Part shown: one piece after another, positions 32,490 through 40,689 of the stretch
Numbering within the stretch: the stretch's first letter is position 1
How the letters are laid out: every line of letters starts with the position of its first letter
Assembly (NCBI GenBank): GCA_948514155.1
Contig: CAOQYA010000001.1
Coordinates: forward strand, 138,605-192,426
DNA: 53,822 bases
Source: an uncultured Eubacteriales bacterium
GTDB lineage: Bacteria; Bacillota; Clostridia; Christensenellales; UBA1242
Direction of reading: 5' to 3'
Notes under the pieces: generated by a model
Databases searched by the model: none
The model's input: the letters and a program-made list of their open reading frames with translations, nothing else
Told to the model about the DNA's origin: nothing
Made by a program: the position numbers and the translations under genes

Positions 32490-32527
32490 TTGCAAATTGG
32501 CTCTAATTATTGTATAATGGGGCTATG
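32490..32527 (+). promoter_or_regulatory. Promoter placed for leaderless translation of the 413-residue gene
   Basis: TTGCAA (32490-32495), a 17-nt spacer and TATAAT (32513-32518), then 6 nt and ATG at 32525. No RBS. Confidence 0.7.
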
Positions 32528-33766
32528 AAAAAGGACGAGGCTCAAAAGCGGCCGCAAAAGCCGATGTGGACGGTTGAAGGCGGAGAGGTGCTGGAAAACG
32601 GCGACCTTATCGAATATTACAAGCTCCACAGGTTGGACGAGAAATACGAAAACAAACTTCTCGGTGAATACAACGCCGAGGGGAAGTATGTTTTGCCCGA
32701 AGAAATTAAAATGCCGCTCGTCAAAGTAAAAAAGCGCCTCACCGAAAAGCAAGAGGATGTTATCGTTTGCCAAAGCGAATTGAAGCACAAGACGATAGAA
32801 TTTAAGATTAAATTTTGGAAGGTTGAAAACGAAGGCGTTGCCAGCCTTTACATGATTGAGCACGCCGGCGAAAGTGAAATTGTGTCTTTTGTGGCGCAAT
32901 ACATAGGTCAAGCGGAAGAAGGCTTTGTTGAAAAGGTCAAAAAAGCGTTCAGCGTGTTTAACGACATTGAAGATTTCAGCGACGAGTTCGCCGAGACGAT
33001 TGATAAACTTATCGAGGAAATGTCACGCAAATATGACGAAAGATGTTTTGTTGTGGAACTTCAGTCTGAATATTTCGTTATGGAAATGCTGGAACTTTTA
33101 AAAGACGGCGGTCTAATGTGCCAGAGAATATATGAAAAGTTCTCCGCCCTGTATGAGCAGCAGAAGGGACTGATTAATAAAGGCCAGATGTTCACTAGGC
33201 TTAGACATGAACTTGACAAAATGATAATCGCCGAAGGTGGCTTCAATGAACTTGTTAAAGAAAACCCTAAGTTTATCAAAACAACATTGGTTTTCACAAA
33301 ACCAGTAAAGGAATATGACAGAATTTCCGAGCGTCTTGATGCGCTTTCGCAGCCTAAAGAGGTGAAGAAAGCGGCTGCCGCAAAGAAGAAGGCGGCAGCA
33401 GCAAAAGGCGCAAAACTTCCCAAACCAAAAGCACCTTATCAGGCCAAAGCCGGCAAGGATGCAAAAAAGGCGAAAGATAAAGCCAAAGACGACATCATGC
33501 TCAAATACAAAGAGGAGAAAAAGAAAGACGCTTTCGAAACTCCAAAAGCCGAGCCGCCAAAGAAAGAACCTGTAAAACAAGAGCCAGCGCAAGAGAAGCC
33601 AAGAGAAGATGAAGTTAAAGTTGCTCCAAAATCAACATTTGCAATGTTTGCCAGTCGAGGAATAATAAAGGGTGAAGAGCAAGAGGTATCAATTTGGACT
33701 AAGGGAAACCCAACAAGAAAGTTGTTTGTTGCACAAGCATCAGACGAAATAAATTTATCGAGATAA
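32525..33766 (+). CDS. Uncharacterised protein with Lys/Ala/Pro-rich C-terminal region
   Basis: 413 residues, not recognised. Residues 1-270 look globular with mixed helices, no membrane segment and no signal peptide. About 275-380 is a low-complexity, strongly basic linker with AAAAKKKAAAAK runs and PKKEPVKQEPAQEKP repeats, as in nucleic-acid- or membrane-tethered proteins. A short conserved-looking C-terminus (FAMFASRGI then VSIWTKGNPTRKLFVAQ) follows. ATG 32525 was chosen because TATAAT ends 6 nt upstream; an earlier ATG at 32510 lies inside the promoter. Confidence 0.8.
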   Translation: MKKDEAQKRPQKPMWTVEGGEVLENGDLIEYYKLHRLDEKYENKLLGEYNAEGKYVLPEEIKMPLVKVKKRLTEKQEDVIVCQSELKHKTIEFKIKFWKVENEGVASLYMIEHAGESEIVSFVAQYIGQAEEGFVEKVKKAFSVFNDIEDFSDEFAETIDKLIEEMSRKYDERCFVVELQSEYFVMEMLELLKDGGLMCQRIYEKFSALYEQQKGLINKGQMFTRLRHELDKMIIAEGGFNELVKENPKFIKTTLVFTKPVKEYDRISERLDALSQPKEVKKAAAAKKKAAAAKGAKLPKPKAPYQAKAGKDAKKAKDKAKDDIMLKYKEEKKKDAFETPKAEPPKKEPVKQEPAQEKPREDEVKVAPKSTFAMFASRGIIKGEEQEVSIWTKGNPTRKLFVAQASDEINLSR

Positions 33767-33793
33767 AAAAACAAGTCAATCGACTTGTTTTTT
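33765..33793. terminator. Bidirectional terminator
   Basis: AACAAGTC-AATC-GACTTGTT flanked by A- and T-runs, between convergent genes. Confidence 0.9.
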
Positions 33794-34310
33794 AATCTCT
33801 AATTATGTTTGAAGTTTTAGCATAATTGCGTCTAAGAGCAACTTCGAAATCTGCAAGGGCATTCGACATATCTATAGTGTCTTGTGAAGTATCGCTGAGA
33901 AGAGAAGCGTCTTTTAAAATTCTCTTATCGCCCACTTTAACGGACACAAAATCAAGATAAGCATTGATGTCGAAGATTTTTAGGTCTTCGTTGTTGCTAG
34001 AATACATTTCTGCGTTTTTAGCATCAAAATGGAAGCCTCTAAGATTTTTGAAGCAATTTAAATCTTTGTATTTATCAAAGTTGCTTCTAAACTCTCTTAA
34101 AAATCTTTTGCATTCTTGCTCTTTAAAAGTTATGGTTATATCTGTGCTGTCCGTTTTTAGCCACTTTTCAACACTAGGCTCAATATTTTCGCCTTCATTT
34201 AAGTTATAAATGTAAACAATCCCATAAACTAAATTAAAAAATGTATATTTTTCATTCTCCAGTATAGCAGGAGAAGACGTGTTAGGCAGTTGGCAAATGT
34301 ATTTGTTCAT
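33792..34310 (-). CDS. Uncharacterised protein
   Basis: 172 residues, no family recognised. It is soluble, rich in Asn, Asp and Lys, with no signal peptide or membrane helix. A cluster of aromatic residues is at about 22-36 (YTFFNLVYGIVYIYN), and an Asp-rich segment lies in the C-terminal third. RBS AAGGAG, 6 nt before ATG. Codon use is more AT-rich than in the neighbouring flippase gene, which could mean later arrival. It is divergent from the flippase gene. Confidence 0.7.
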   Translation of the reverse strand: MNKYICQLPNTSSPAILENEKYTFFNLVYGIVYIYNLNEGENIEPSVEKWLKTDSTDITITFKEQECKRFLREFRSNFDKYKDLNCFKNLRGFHFDAKNAEMYSSNNEDLKIFDINAYLDFVSVKVGDKRILKDASLLSDTSQDTIDMSNALADFEVALRRNYAKTSNIIRD

Positions 34311-34405
34311 ATTTCGCTCCTTAGTTTGTCTAAATTATAACACACAATTTTTGATTTGTAAATACCCTTTGTATAACTTTTTTTAAATAGTTTAGACTAT
34401 TTTTT

Positions 34406-35944
34406 ATGAGTAAAAGTATCGGAAAGGGGACTTTAATCTTGGTGGCGAGCGGACTTATTTGCAAACTGCTCGGCGCTTTTTTCAGATTGCCGCTTACAAA
34501 TATTCTTGGAATTGAGGGAATAGGCGTGTTTCAAATGGTTATGAGCGTCTACTCTTTTGCGCTGATTTTGACAAGCGGCGGAGTTACAAGTGCACTCTCT
34601 AAGTTTGTTTCGCAAGCGCGGGCAAGGGGCGACTATGGCAAGGTGAGGGCGCTTCTTCGCACTGCGCTTACATACACGCTCTTGTTCGGACTTTTGGGCG
34701 GAATTGTTCTCTTTTTCTTCGCGAGCCCGATTGCATCTTTGCAAGGCGCGGTTTCCGGAGCGCTGAGTTATCGCCTTATGGTGCTTTTAATTCCTCTGGG
34801 CGGGGTTATTGCTGCCATGCGCGGCATATTCCAAGGCTACGAAAACATGTTTCCCACCGCCGTCAGCCAGATTTTAGAGCAAGCGATAAAGTTCTCGCTT
34901 GGCATTCTTTTTGCCTTTCTTTTTGCAAAGTCGGGAATGAGCGCGGGCATATTTGGCGCATTTTTGGGCGTGACGCTTGGCGAGCTGTGTGCCATTATTT
35001 TTCTTTCCATATATATGCACTTTAAAACGAATTTTGCTTCCGCCACAGAGAAGAATATCAAACTTCCATTTTTAAAGGCGGCGCTGCCACTCTCACTCGG
35101 CGCATCAGTGTTGCCGCTTGTTGGGGCGATAGATAGCTTTATCGTCGTCTCTCGCCTCAGCCTTGCAGGCTTTTCTTCGCAGGCCGCAACAGCGCTTTTC
35201 GGCTTACAGACGGGTGTTGTGGGCGCTATTCTCAACTTTCCACTCATTCTCTCCACCTCCATTTCAATGGCAATCTTGCCTTCTGTTTCATACATGGAGG
35301 CGCAACTTTCCGGCGAAAGCGAAAGGGCGATTGCAAAGTCTCTTAAAATCATGTGGCTGACGCTGATGCCGCTTTCCTTCGGCATTGCAGCAGTCTGCCG
35401 TCCACTGTATATGATTGTCTATCCCTCGCTTTCGCCGGAACTACTAAATTTTGCCGTTAACTTAACATATTTTGGCGCTCTTGCAACAACAATCACCGCG
35501 CTGATGCAGTTTTTTGTGGCGCTCTTGCAAGCCAAAGGTCATTTCAACTTTTGCATGGTCTCATATCTTGTGGGCGGCGCACTTAAGGTGCTTTGCGTGG
35601 TCACCCTTTGCAGCATAAGGGAGATAAACATATATGGAGTGGTGATTGGCAACATTGTGCTCTCAAGTGCGGTGACAATTATGGCACTTATCAAAAACAA
35701 GAAGAAAATTTCGGTGGGCGTTTTTGATTTGACCCTGCCTCTTCTTTCCGCCTGTGCAATGGCGCTTTCTATCGCGCTATTCTATTCTAAGTTTGACCTC
35801 TCGCCAATCTTGGCGCTCATTTCGGGTGTGATAATGGGCGGAGCGGTGTATGTGTTTTTCACTCTGCCAATCACCTCGGAGATTTTTAGAGAGTTTATTC
35901 ATACTCGCCAGACCGAAAAGGAAAGCGGAAGCGAGATTGAATAG
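34406..35944 (+). CDS. SpoVB/MurJ-like polysaccharide flippase (MOP superfamily)
   Basis: 512 residues with about 14 membrane helices. The N-terminus GTLILVASGLICKLLGAFFRLPLTNILGIEGIGVFQM is the hallmark of the SpoVB group in the MOP exporter superfamily, which moves lipid-linked oligosaccharides such as lipid II across the membrane. Arginine residues lie in cytoplasmic loops. SpoVB proteins serve the spore cortex, while relatives serve vegetative wall synthesis; which applies here is unknown. No RBS is seen. TAGACT ends 7 nt before the ATG, so it may also be leaderless. Confidence 0.85.
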   Translation: MSKSIGKGTLILVASGLICKLLGAFFRLPLTNILGIEGIGVFQMVMSVYSFALILTSGGVTSALSKFVSQARARGDYGKVRALLRTALTYTLLFGLLGGIVLFFFASPIASLQGAVSGALSYRLMVLLIPLGGVIAAMRGIFQGYENMFPTAVSQILEQAIKFSLGILFAFLFAKSGMSAGIFGAFLGVTLGELCAIIFLSIYMHFKTNFASATEKNIKLPFLKAALPLSLGASVLPLVGAIDSFIVVSRLSLAGFSSQAATALFGLQTGVVGAILNFPLILSTSISMAILPSVSYMEAQLSGESERAIAKSLKIMWLTLMPLSFGIAAVCRPLYMIVYPSLSPELLNFAVNLTYFGALATTITALMQFFVALLQAKGHFNFCMVSYLVGGALKVLCVVTLCSIREINIYGVVIGNIVLSSAVTIMALIKNKKKISVGVFDLTLPLLSACAMALSIALFYSKFDLSPILALISGVIMGGAVYVFFTLPITSEIFREFIHTRQTEKESGSEIE

Positions 35945-35955
35945 GCGCATTTTGT

Positions 35956-35992
35956 TTGCAAGATGCGATAAATCTGATAAAATATAGCCATG
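35956..35992 (+). promoter_or_regulatory. dusB promoter placed for a leaderless mRNA
   Basis: TTGCAA (35956-35961), a 16-nt spacer and the extended -10 TGATAAAAT (hexamer 35978-35983); the ATG at 35990 follows after 6 nt. No RBS. Confidence 0.6.
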
Positions 35993-36922
35993 GAAATTAA
36001 GGGACTTGATTTTAAAGAAGCAGTTTTGCTGGCGCCGCTTGCTGGATATAGTGATGTGGGCTTTCGCGCTGTGTGCTCGTGCATGGGCGCGGACGCCACT
36101 TTTTCGGAAATGATTTCGGCGCAAGCAATGAAATATGAAAATAAAAAGACGCAAGATTTGGCGCTTCGCTCGCCTCTCGAGAGGCTTTGTTTTGCGCAGA
36201 TATTTGGTCATGACCCTGCTGTTATGGCGGAGGCCGTTAAAAACCCTATGCTCGATAAGTTTGAGGGAATCGACATCAATTTGGGCTGTCCTGCGCACAA
36301 GGTGGTCAAAAATGGCGAGGGTTCGGCACTTTTGAAAAATCTCCCACTTGCGCATAAGATTGTTTCCTCTTGCGTTCAAGTTGCAGACAGGCCTGTTAGC
36401 GTGAAGGTGAGGCTGGGCTACGACCAAATTTGTATTCGTGAGATTGTGCGCGCAATGGAAGATGCGGGCGCAAGTTTTATCACCGTTCATGGCCGAACAA
36501 CGGCACAAGGATTTTCGGGCGAAGTGAACTATGAAGCAATTGCAACTGCGAAAAGCATTGCAAAAATTCCAGTTGTCGGAAACGGCGATGTCGTGGACGA
36601 GAAAAGTTATATTAAAATGAAAGAGACGGGCGTCGACGGCGTTATGGTCGGCCGCGGCGCGGTGGGCAGGCCATGGGTTTTTAGTGAAATTAAAAACATT
36701 TCTCCCGCTCTTAGCCCTTTCGAGTGCCTTGAAAAGCAGGTGGAGATTTTAAGAGCTGCCTTTGACGAAAACTATCTTAATCTCTATTTAAGAAAGCATT
36801 TTCTTGCATATGCTGCGACATTTAAAGCGGGCAGCGAAATTAAAAGAGCGCTTGCGCTTCAGACGAATATTGACGAAAGTTTGAAACTGTTATCTATCGC
36901 GGCGAAACATTTTGAAAAGTAA
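35990..36922 (+). CDS. dusB: tRNA-dihydrouridine synthase
   Basis: 310 residues. A flavin-dependent TIM-barrel enzyme that reduces uridines in the tRNA D-loop. Signatures are LLAPLAGYSDVGFRAVC (FMN binding), INLGCPAHKVVKNGEGSAL with the catalytic Cys, and FITVHGRTTAQGFSG. The GDV loop and GVDGVMVGRGAVGRPWVF complete the FMN site. It is somewhat shorter than the usual ~330 residues but has all motifs. The specific position modified is not deducible. Confidence 0.94.
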   Translation: MEIKGLDFKEAVLLAPLAGYSDVGFRAVCSCMGADATFSEMISAQAMKYENKKTQDLALRSPLERLCFAQIFGHDPAVMAEAVKNPMLDKFEGIDINLGCPAHKVVKNGEGSALLKNLPLAHKIVSSCVQVADRPVSVKVRLGYDQICIREIVRAMEDAGASFITVHGRTTAQGFSGEVNYEAIATAKSIAKIPVVGNGDVVDEKSYIKMKETGVDGVMVGRGAVGRPWVFSEIKNISPALSPFECLEKQVEILRAAFDENYLNLYLRKHFLAYAATFKAGSEIKRALALQTNIDESLKLLSIAAKHFEK

Positions 36923-36954
36923 GACAAAAAGTGTATATTGAAAGTGGAGGAAGC

Positions 36955-38136
36955 ATGAAAAGAAGCATAAAAGACCTTGTCAATATCGAAGGCAAAAGAA
37001 TTTTTTTAAGAACAGATTTTAATCTTCCAATTAACAAAGTGGGCAGAATAACAGACTCCACAAGGCTGATTAACGAACTGCCGACGATTAGATTTTTAGT
37101 TGAACGCGGCGCAAAAGTTATCATTTGCTCCCATCTCGGCAGGCCTAAGGGCTTTGACTTTAGGCTGTCACTTTGGCCTGTGTCACTTATGCTTATGAAA
37201 TATTTTCCTGGCAAGGTGCAGTTTGCACACAAAGTTCTGGGAAGCGAGGTTCAAGAGCAGGTTGCAAGCATGACCAATGGCTCAATTTTGCTGCTTGAAA
37301 ATGTGAGATTTTATAAAGAAGAAACGGCAAACGATCCAGAGTTTGCAAAACAACTTGCGTCGCTTGCCGATATATATGTTAACGACGCGTTCGGCGTGGC
37401 ACACAGAAAACATGCCTCAACTTTTGGAGTGGCAAGACTGCTGCCAAACGCTGTTGGCTTTTTAGTTGAGAATGAAATCGAGATTATCACTAACGCCGTT
37501 GAAGAGCCGAGAAAGCCGTTCGTGGCAATCTTTGGCGGAGCAAAGGTGGAAGACAAAATCGGCGCGCTTAAAAACATTTTAAAAACGGCAGATGTGGTGC
37601 TGATTGGCGGAGCAATGGCCTATTCGTTTATCATGGCAAAAGGCCAGACGGTGGGCAGAAGTTTTGCAAGCATCGACAGCGTGAAGGTGGCCGAGGGGAT
37701 TTTGGCGGAAGCCGAGCGCCTTGGCAAAAAAATCGTGCTGCCAGTTGACCATGTGGCTTACATGTTTGGCGACAAGAAAGAAAAGACCTTTGTCACCGAA
37801 ATTTTATCGGGTGAAATGGTGGGCTGCGACATCGGGCCGAAGACAATTAAACTTTTCGAGGAAGAACTTTTAAAAGCAAGGCAAATTCTTTGGAATGGGC
37901 CGCTTGGAAAATATGAAGACCATAAATTTCAGAAGGGAACATTTGCAATTGCCAAGGCTGTTGGCCACAGCTCGGCCTACACAATCGTGGGCGGAGGCGA
38001 CAGCGTGAGCGCTGTTAAGCAGGCAAAGTGCGTTAAACTTATCAATCACATCTCGACCGGCGGCGGGGCAACGCTCAAACTTTTGGAGGGGACTGCGCTT
38101 CCGGCAATAGATGTTATTCAGGAGAAATATGTATGA
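36955..38136 (+). CDS. pgk: Phosphoglycerate kinase
   Basis: 393 residues from ATG 36955 (RBS GGAGG, 5 nt); an upstream ATG at 36931 would add 8 unsupported residues. RTDFNLPI holds the substrate-binding Asp/Asn, HLGRPKG the phosphate-binding His/Arg, and FGGAKVEDKIG and GGGDSVSAV the nucleotide domain. It makes ATP from 1,3-bisphosphoglycerate. Its stop overlaps the tpiA start by 4 nt, giving a coupled pair for lower glycolysis. Confidence 0.97.
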   Translation: MKRSIKDLVNIEGKRIFLRTDFNLPINKVGRITDSTRLINELPTIRFLVERGAKVIICSHLGRPKGFDFRLSLWPVSLMLMKYFPGKVQFAHKVLGSEVQEQVASMTNGSILLLENVRFYKEETANDPEFAKQLASLADIYVNDAFGVAHRKHASTFGVARLLPNAVGFLVENEIEIITNAVEEPRKPFVAIFGGAKVEDKIGALKNILKTADVVLIGGAMAYSFIMAKGQTVGRSFASIDSVKVAEGILAEAERLGKKIVLPVDHVAYMFGDKKEKTFVTEILSGEMVGCDIGPKTIKLFEEELLKARQILWNGPLGKYEDHKFQKGTFAIAKAVGHSSAYTIVGGGDSVSAVKQAKCVKLINHISTGGGATLKLLEGTALPAIDVIQEKYV

Positions 38137-38882
38137 AAAAACTTCTCATAGCAAACTTTAAAATGAACGAAAACCCAAGCGAGACAAAACTTTATTTCAC
38201 AAAGTTTGTTGCCGGCTTTTCGGGCGAAAGAGCGGATGTGATTATCTGCCCGTCATATGTCAGCCTGCCGCTTGCAAGTTTCTTAACTGCAAACAGCGCC
38301 GTTAAACTTGGCGCGCAGAATGTCAGCGACGAAGATGCCGGCGCGTTCACCGGCGAAGTGAGCGCAAAGATGCTAAAAAGCGTGGGTGCTGAATATGTGA
38401 TAGTCGGCCACAGCGAAAGACGCAATAAATTTAAAGAAAGTGACAAACTTATCAATAAAAAAATTAAAACTTCGCTTAAAGCAGGGCTTAAATGCATTCT
38501 TTGCGTGGGCGAGGGTGCACTTGACAAGAATGTGGGCAAAAGCCAAGAAGTTATTCGCAAGCAACTGGAAGAGGGCTTGCGGGGGCTATATGAAAACGAA
38601 CTTGAAAGCGTGGTAATCGCATATGAGCCGACTTGGGCTATAGGCACTGGCAACAACGCCTCTGTTAAAGAGGTGGAGCAGGCGGCTAAAGTGATAAGAA
38701 AAGTTGTTTACGAAAACTTCTCCGAAAAAGCCAGCCGCGACATTCAAGTTATCTATGGCGGCAGCCTTAACGAGCGAAATGCCCCAGCACTTTTAAACAC
38801 ACCCGGCATAGACGGGGGGCTGTTTGGCGGGATTTCGCTTGACTATAGCGCATTTTTAAACATTGCTAATTCAATTAAGTGA
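38133..38882 (+). CDS. tpiA: Triosephosphate isomerase
   Basis: 249 residues. ANFKMNE has the catalytic Lys (residue ~11), VIVGHSERR the electrophilic His, AYEPTWAIGTG the catalytic Glu with loop 6, and VIYGGSLNERN the phosphate loop. It interconverts dihydroxyacetone-P and glyceraldehyde-3-P. It begins inside the last codons of pgk (ATGA overlap), and its 3' end is followed within 1 nt by the -35 of the dnaX promoter. Confidence 0.97.
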   Translation: MKKLLIANFKMNENPSETKLYFTKFVAGFSGERADVIICPSYVSLPLASFLTANSAVKLGAQNVSDEDAGAFTGEVSAKMLKSVGAEYVIVGHSERRNKFKESDKLINKKIKTSLKAGLKCILCVGEGALDKNVGKSQEVIRKQLEEGLRGLYENELESVVIAYEPTWAIGTGNNASVKEVEQAAKVIRKVVYENFSEKASRDIQVIYGGSLNERNAPALLNTPGIDGGLFGGISLDYSAFLNIANSIK

Positions 38883-38920
38883 TAGACAAACAAAAGGAAA
38901 AAGTGTATAATAGAGTTATG
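38883..38920 (+). promoter_or_regulatory. dnaX promoter placed for a leaderless mRNA
   Basis: TAGACA (38883-38888), a 17-nt spacer and TATAAT (38906-38911). The ATG at 38918 follows after 6 nt. No RBS. Confidence 0.75.
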
Positions 38921-40024
38921 AACAATCACCTTGCACTATACAGAAAATATCGCCCGCGCACCTTTGAAGAGGTTATTGGGCAGGAGCATATCACCAAAAC
39001 ACTGGCTAATCAAATTCTTGCCGGCAAACTTTCGCACGCCTATCTTTTCACAGGCTCGCGCGGAACGGGAAAGACCAGTGTTGCAAAGATATTTGCAAAG
39101 GCGGTCAATTGCGAGAACAATAAAACGGGCTCGCCTTGCGGAGAATGCGAGGCTTGCCAGAGGCTTAGCAAGGAAAACGACATAAATGTGATTGAAATCG
39201 ACGCAGCGTCGAACAATCGCGTGGACGATATTCGCGAACTTCGCGAAAAAGTTAAGTTTGCCCCGATTGGCGCAAAATATAAAGTCTATATTATCGACGA
39301 AGTGCACATGCTCTCAGACAGCGCTTTCAACGCACTTCTAAAAACACTTGAAGAACCGCCTAAATATGTGATTTTCATTTTAGCGACAACCGAAGTCCAC
39401 AAACTTCCGGCAACAATTCTTTCAAGATGCTCGAGATTTGATTTTAGGCTGCTTTCAATCGAAAATTTGTCAAAAGTGTTAAGAAATGTCTTCGAGGCGG
39501 AAGAAATCGAAGCCGAGCCGGAGGCAATCAAACTTATTGCCGCAAGCGGCGAGGGCAGCGTGCGTGACACCCTTTCAATTGCGGACAGCATAAACGCATA
39601 TGCAAACGGCAATATCACCAAAGAGGATGTTTTAAAAGTTCTTGGCACAACAGACCATGACCTGCTTATCAATTTCTTCGACAACATCATAAATAAGGAC
39701 ATCGGCGGAGTGCTGAAATTAATCAATGAAATCGACGCTTCGGGAAAAAATTTGGCGATATTTGCTAAAGACGCGGCAAAGCACGCAAGAGACCTTCTTG
39801 TTTGCAAAACTTGTCAGCGTCCCGACGAGATTTTAAATTTTCCGGCCGATGTGCTGGAAAAATACATTGCGCAGTCGGAAAAGGCGACTGATAAGCAATT
39901 GATTGCATACATGCAAAATTTTGCTTCCAGTGAGACAGAACTTAGATATGCGCTCTCCACAAGACTGCTGCTTGAAAGCGTGGCGATAGCCTGCATAAAT
40001 GGAGAAACTTCAAAAAAAAACTGA
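38918..40024 (+). CDS. dnaX: DNA polymerase III subunit gamma/tau, zero-frame (gamma-like) product
   Basis: 368 residues from ATG 38918; an earlier in-frame start lies in the promoter. It is the clamp-loader ATPase: YRPRTFEEVIGQEHI, Walker A GSRGTGKTSV, a zinc module C-x8-C-x2-C-x2-C (residues 64-79, ending CGECEAC), Walker B YIIDEVHML and the sensor TTEVHKLPATILSRC. Domains I to III are complete. The frame stops at a TGA directly after A9-C, while the tau C-terminal domain continues in the -1 frame (next entry). The stop sits exactly behind an A-AAA-AAC slippery site, so this is likely the short form and tau is made by frameshifting. Confidence 0.95.
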   Translation: MNNHLALYRKYRPRTFEEVIGQEHITKTLANQILAGKLSHAYLFTGSRGTGKTSVAKIFAKAVNCENNKTGSPCGECEACQRLSKENDINVIEIDAASNNRVDDIRELREKVKFAPIGAKYKVYIIDEVHMLSDSAFNALLKTLEEPPKYVIFILATTEVHKLPATILSRCSRFDFRLLSIENLSKVLRNVFEAEEIEAEPEAIKLIAASGEGSVRDTLSIADSINAYANGNITKEDVLKVLGTTDHDLLINFFDNIINKDIGGVLKLINEIDASGKNLAIFAKDAAKHARDLLVCKTCQRPDEILNFPADVLEKYIAQSEKATDKQLIAYMQNFASSETELRYALSTRLLLESVAIACINGETSKKN

Positions 40025-40060
40025 TTAAGGCCGCTCCAAGCGGAAATGTTCGCGACATTT
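40001..40060 (+). promoter_or_regulatory. Programmed -1 frameshift signal in dnaX
   Basis: An SD-like GGAG (40001-40004) lies 10 nt before the slippery heptamer A-AAA-AAC (40015-40021), which sits at the end of a run of nine A. Then 9 nt downstream comes the hairpin CCGCT-CCA-AGCGG (40031-40043), followed by a second hairpin AAATGT / ACATTT (40044-40060). The three elements match the order and spacing of the E. coli dnaX signal. An A9 run can also cause transcriptional slippage. Confidence 0.75.
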
Positions 40061-40353
40061 GGGGCAAGGTGGTGCTCTATCTTAAAGAGCATAGGCATGT
40101 TGCTTTGCATGTTGCTTGCGGAGATATCACAGAAGTGGAAGTTAGTGGCGGCAACTTTGTTATCACTATCCCAGACAAAACTGTAATGTCGATGCTTGAA
40201 GATGGCAAGCGCGAAATCGAACGCGCGCTCAGTTGGCAGGGGCTGGAACTTAGTGTAACGCTAAAGGAGAAGAAAGAAATTCCTTCCTTGGTGGCGGAGG
40301 ACGAGGCAAAACTTGCAAAAATGTTCGGAAAAAAATTTAAAGCGATAGATTAA
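40021..40353 (+). CDS. dnaX: DNA polymerase III tau C-terminal domain, read in the -1 frame of dnaX
   Basis: 110 residues continue in the -1 frame from the slippery site: LIKAAPSGNVRDIWGKVVLY leads into a folded segment (VALHVACGDITEVEVSGGNFVITI, a beta strand pair typical of tau domain V-like regions) and ends AKMFGKKFKAID. It has no start codon with RBS of its own (the first internal GTG is at 40069), so it should be made only as a fusion with the 368 residues upstream, giving a product of about 478 residues. ybaB follows after 12 nt. Confidence 0.8.
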   Translation: MIKAAPSGNVRDIWGKVVLYLKEHRHVALHVACGDITEVEVSGGNFVITIPDKTVMSMLEDGKREIERALSWQGLELSVTLKEKKEIPSLVAEDEAKLAKMFGKKFKAID

Positions 40354-40365
40354 AAGGAAGTTAAT

Positions 40366-40689
40366 ATGGGATATGGTTTTGGTGGCGGCTTTGGCGGCGG
40401 AAATATGCAACAACTGATGCGTCAAGCCCAAAAAATGCAACAGGATATGCAGCGTGCTCGCGCAGAACTTGACGAAAGAGAGTTTGTAAGTTCTGTTGGC
40501 GGCGGCATGGTGGAAATCAAAATGCTTGGAAACAAAACATTAAAGGAGATTAAAATTAAGCCAGATTGCGTTGATCCAGACGATGTGGAAATGCTTGAGG
40601 ACCTTATTGTTAGCGCCTTTAACGATGTTATGGCTAAGATCGATATCGCGGAGAAGGAGTCTATTCCGCAAATTCCAGGAATGATGTAA
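40366..40689 (+). CDS. ybaB: YbaB/EbfC nucleoid-associated protein
   Basis: 107 residues. Gly-rich N-terminus, then NMQQLMRQAQKMQQDMQRARAEL, GGGMVEIKMLGNKTLKEIKI and the DLIVSAFNDVMAKI helix, all standard for this DNA-binding dimer. RBS AAGGAAG. Placed between dnaX and recR as in most bacteria; it overlaps recR by 1 nt. Confidence 0.96.
   Translation: MGYGFGGGFGGGNMQQLMRQAQKMQQDMQRARAELDEREFVSSVGGGMVEIKMLGNKTLKEIKIKPDCVDPDDVEMLEDLIVSAFNDVMAKIDIAEKESIPQIPGMM

Noticed and set aside
40012..40020. dnaX frame break as a plain sequencing or assembly indel in A9
   Set aside because: It cannot be fully excluded, but the SD-like GGAG at 10 nt, the exact A-AAA-AAC heptamer and the downstream hairpins would be an unlikely coincidence.
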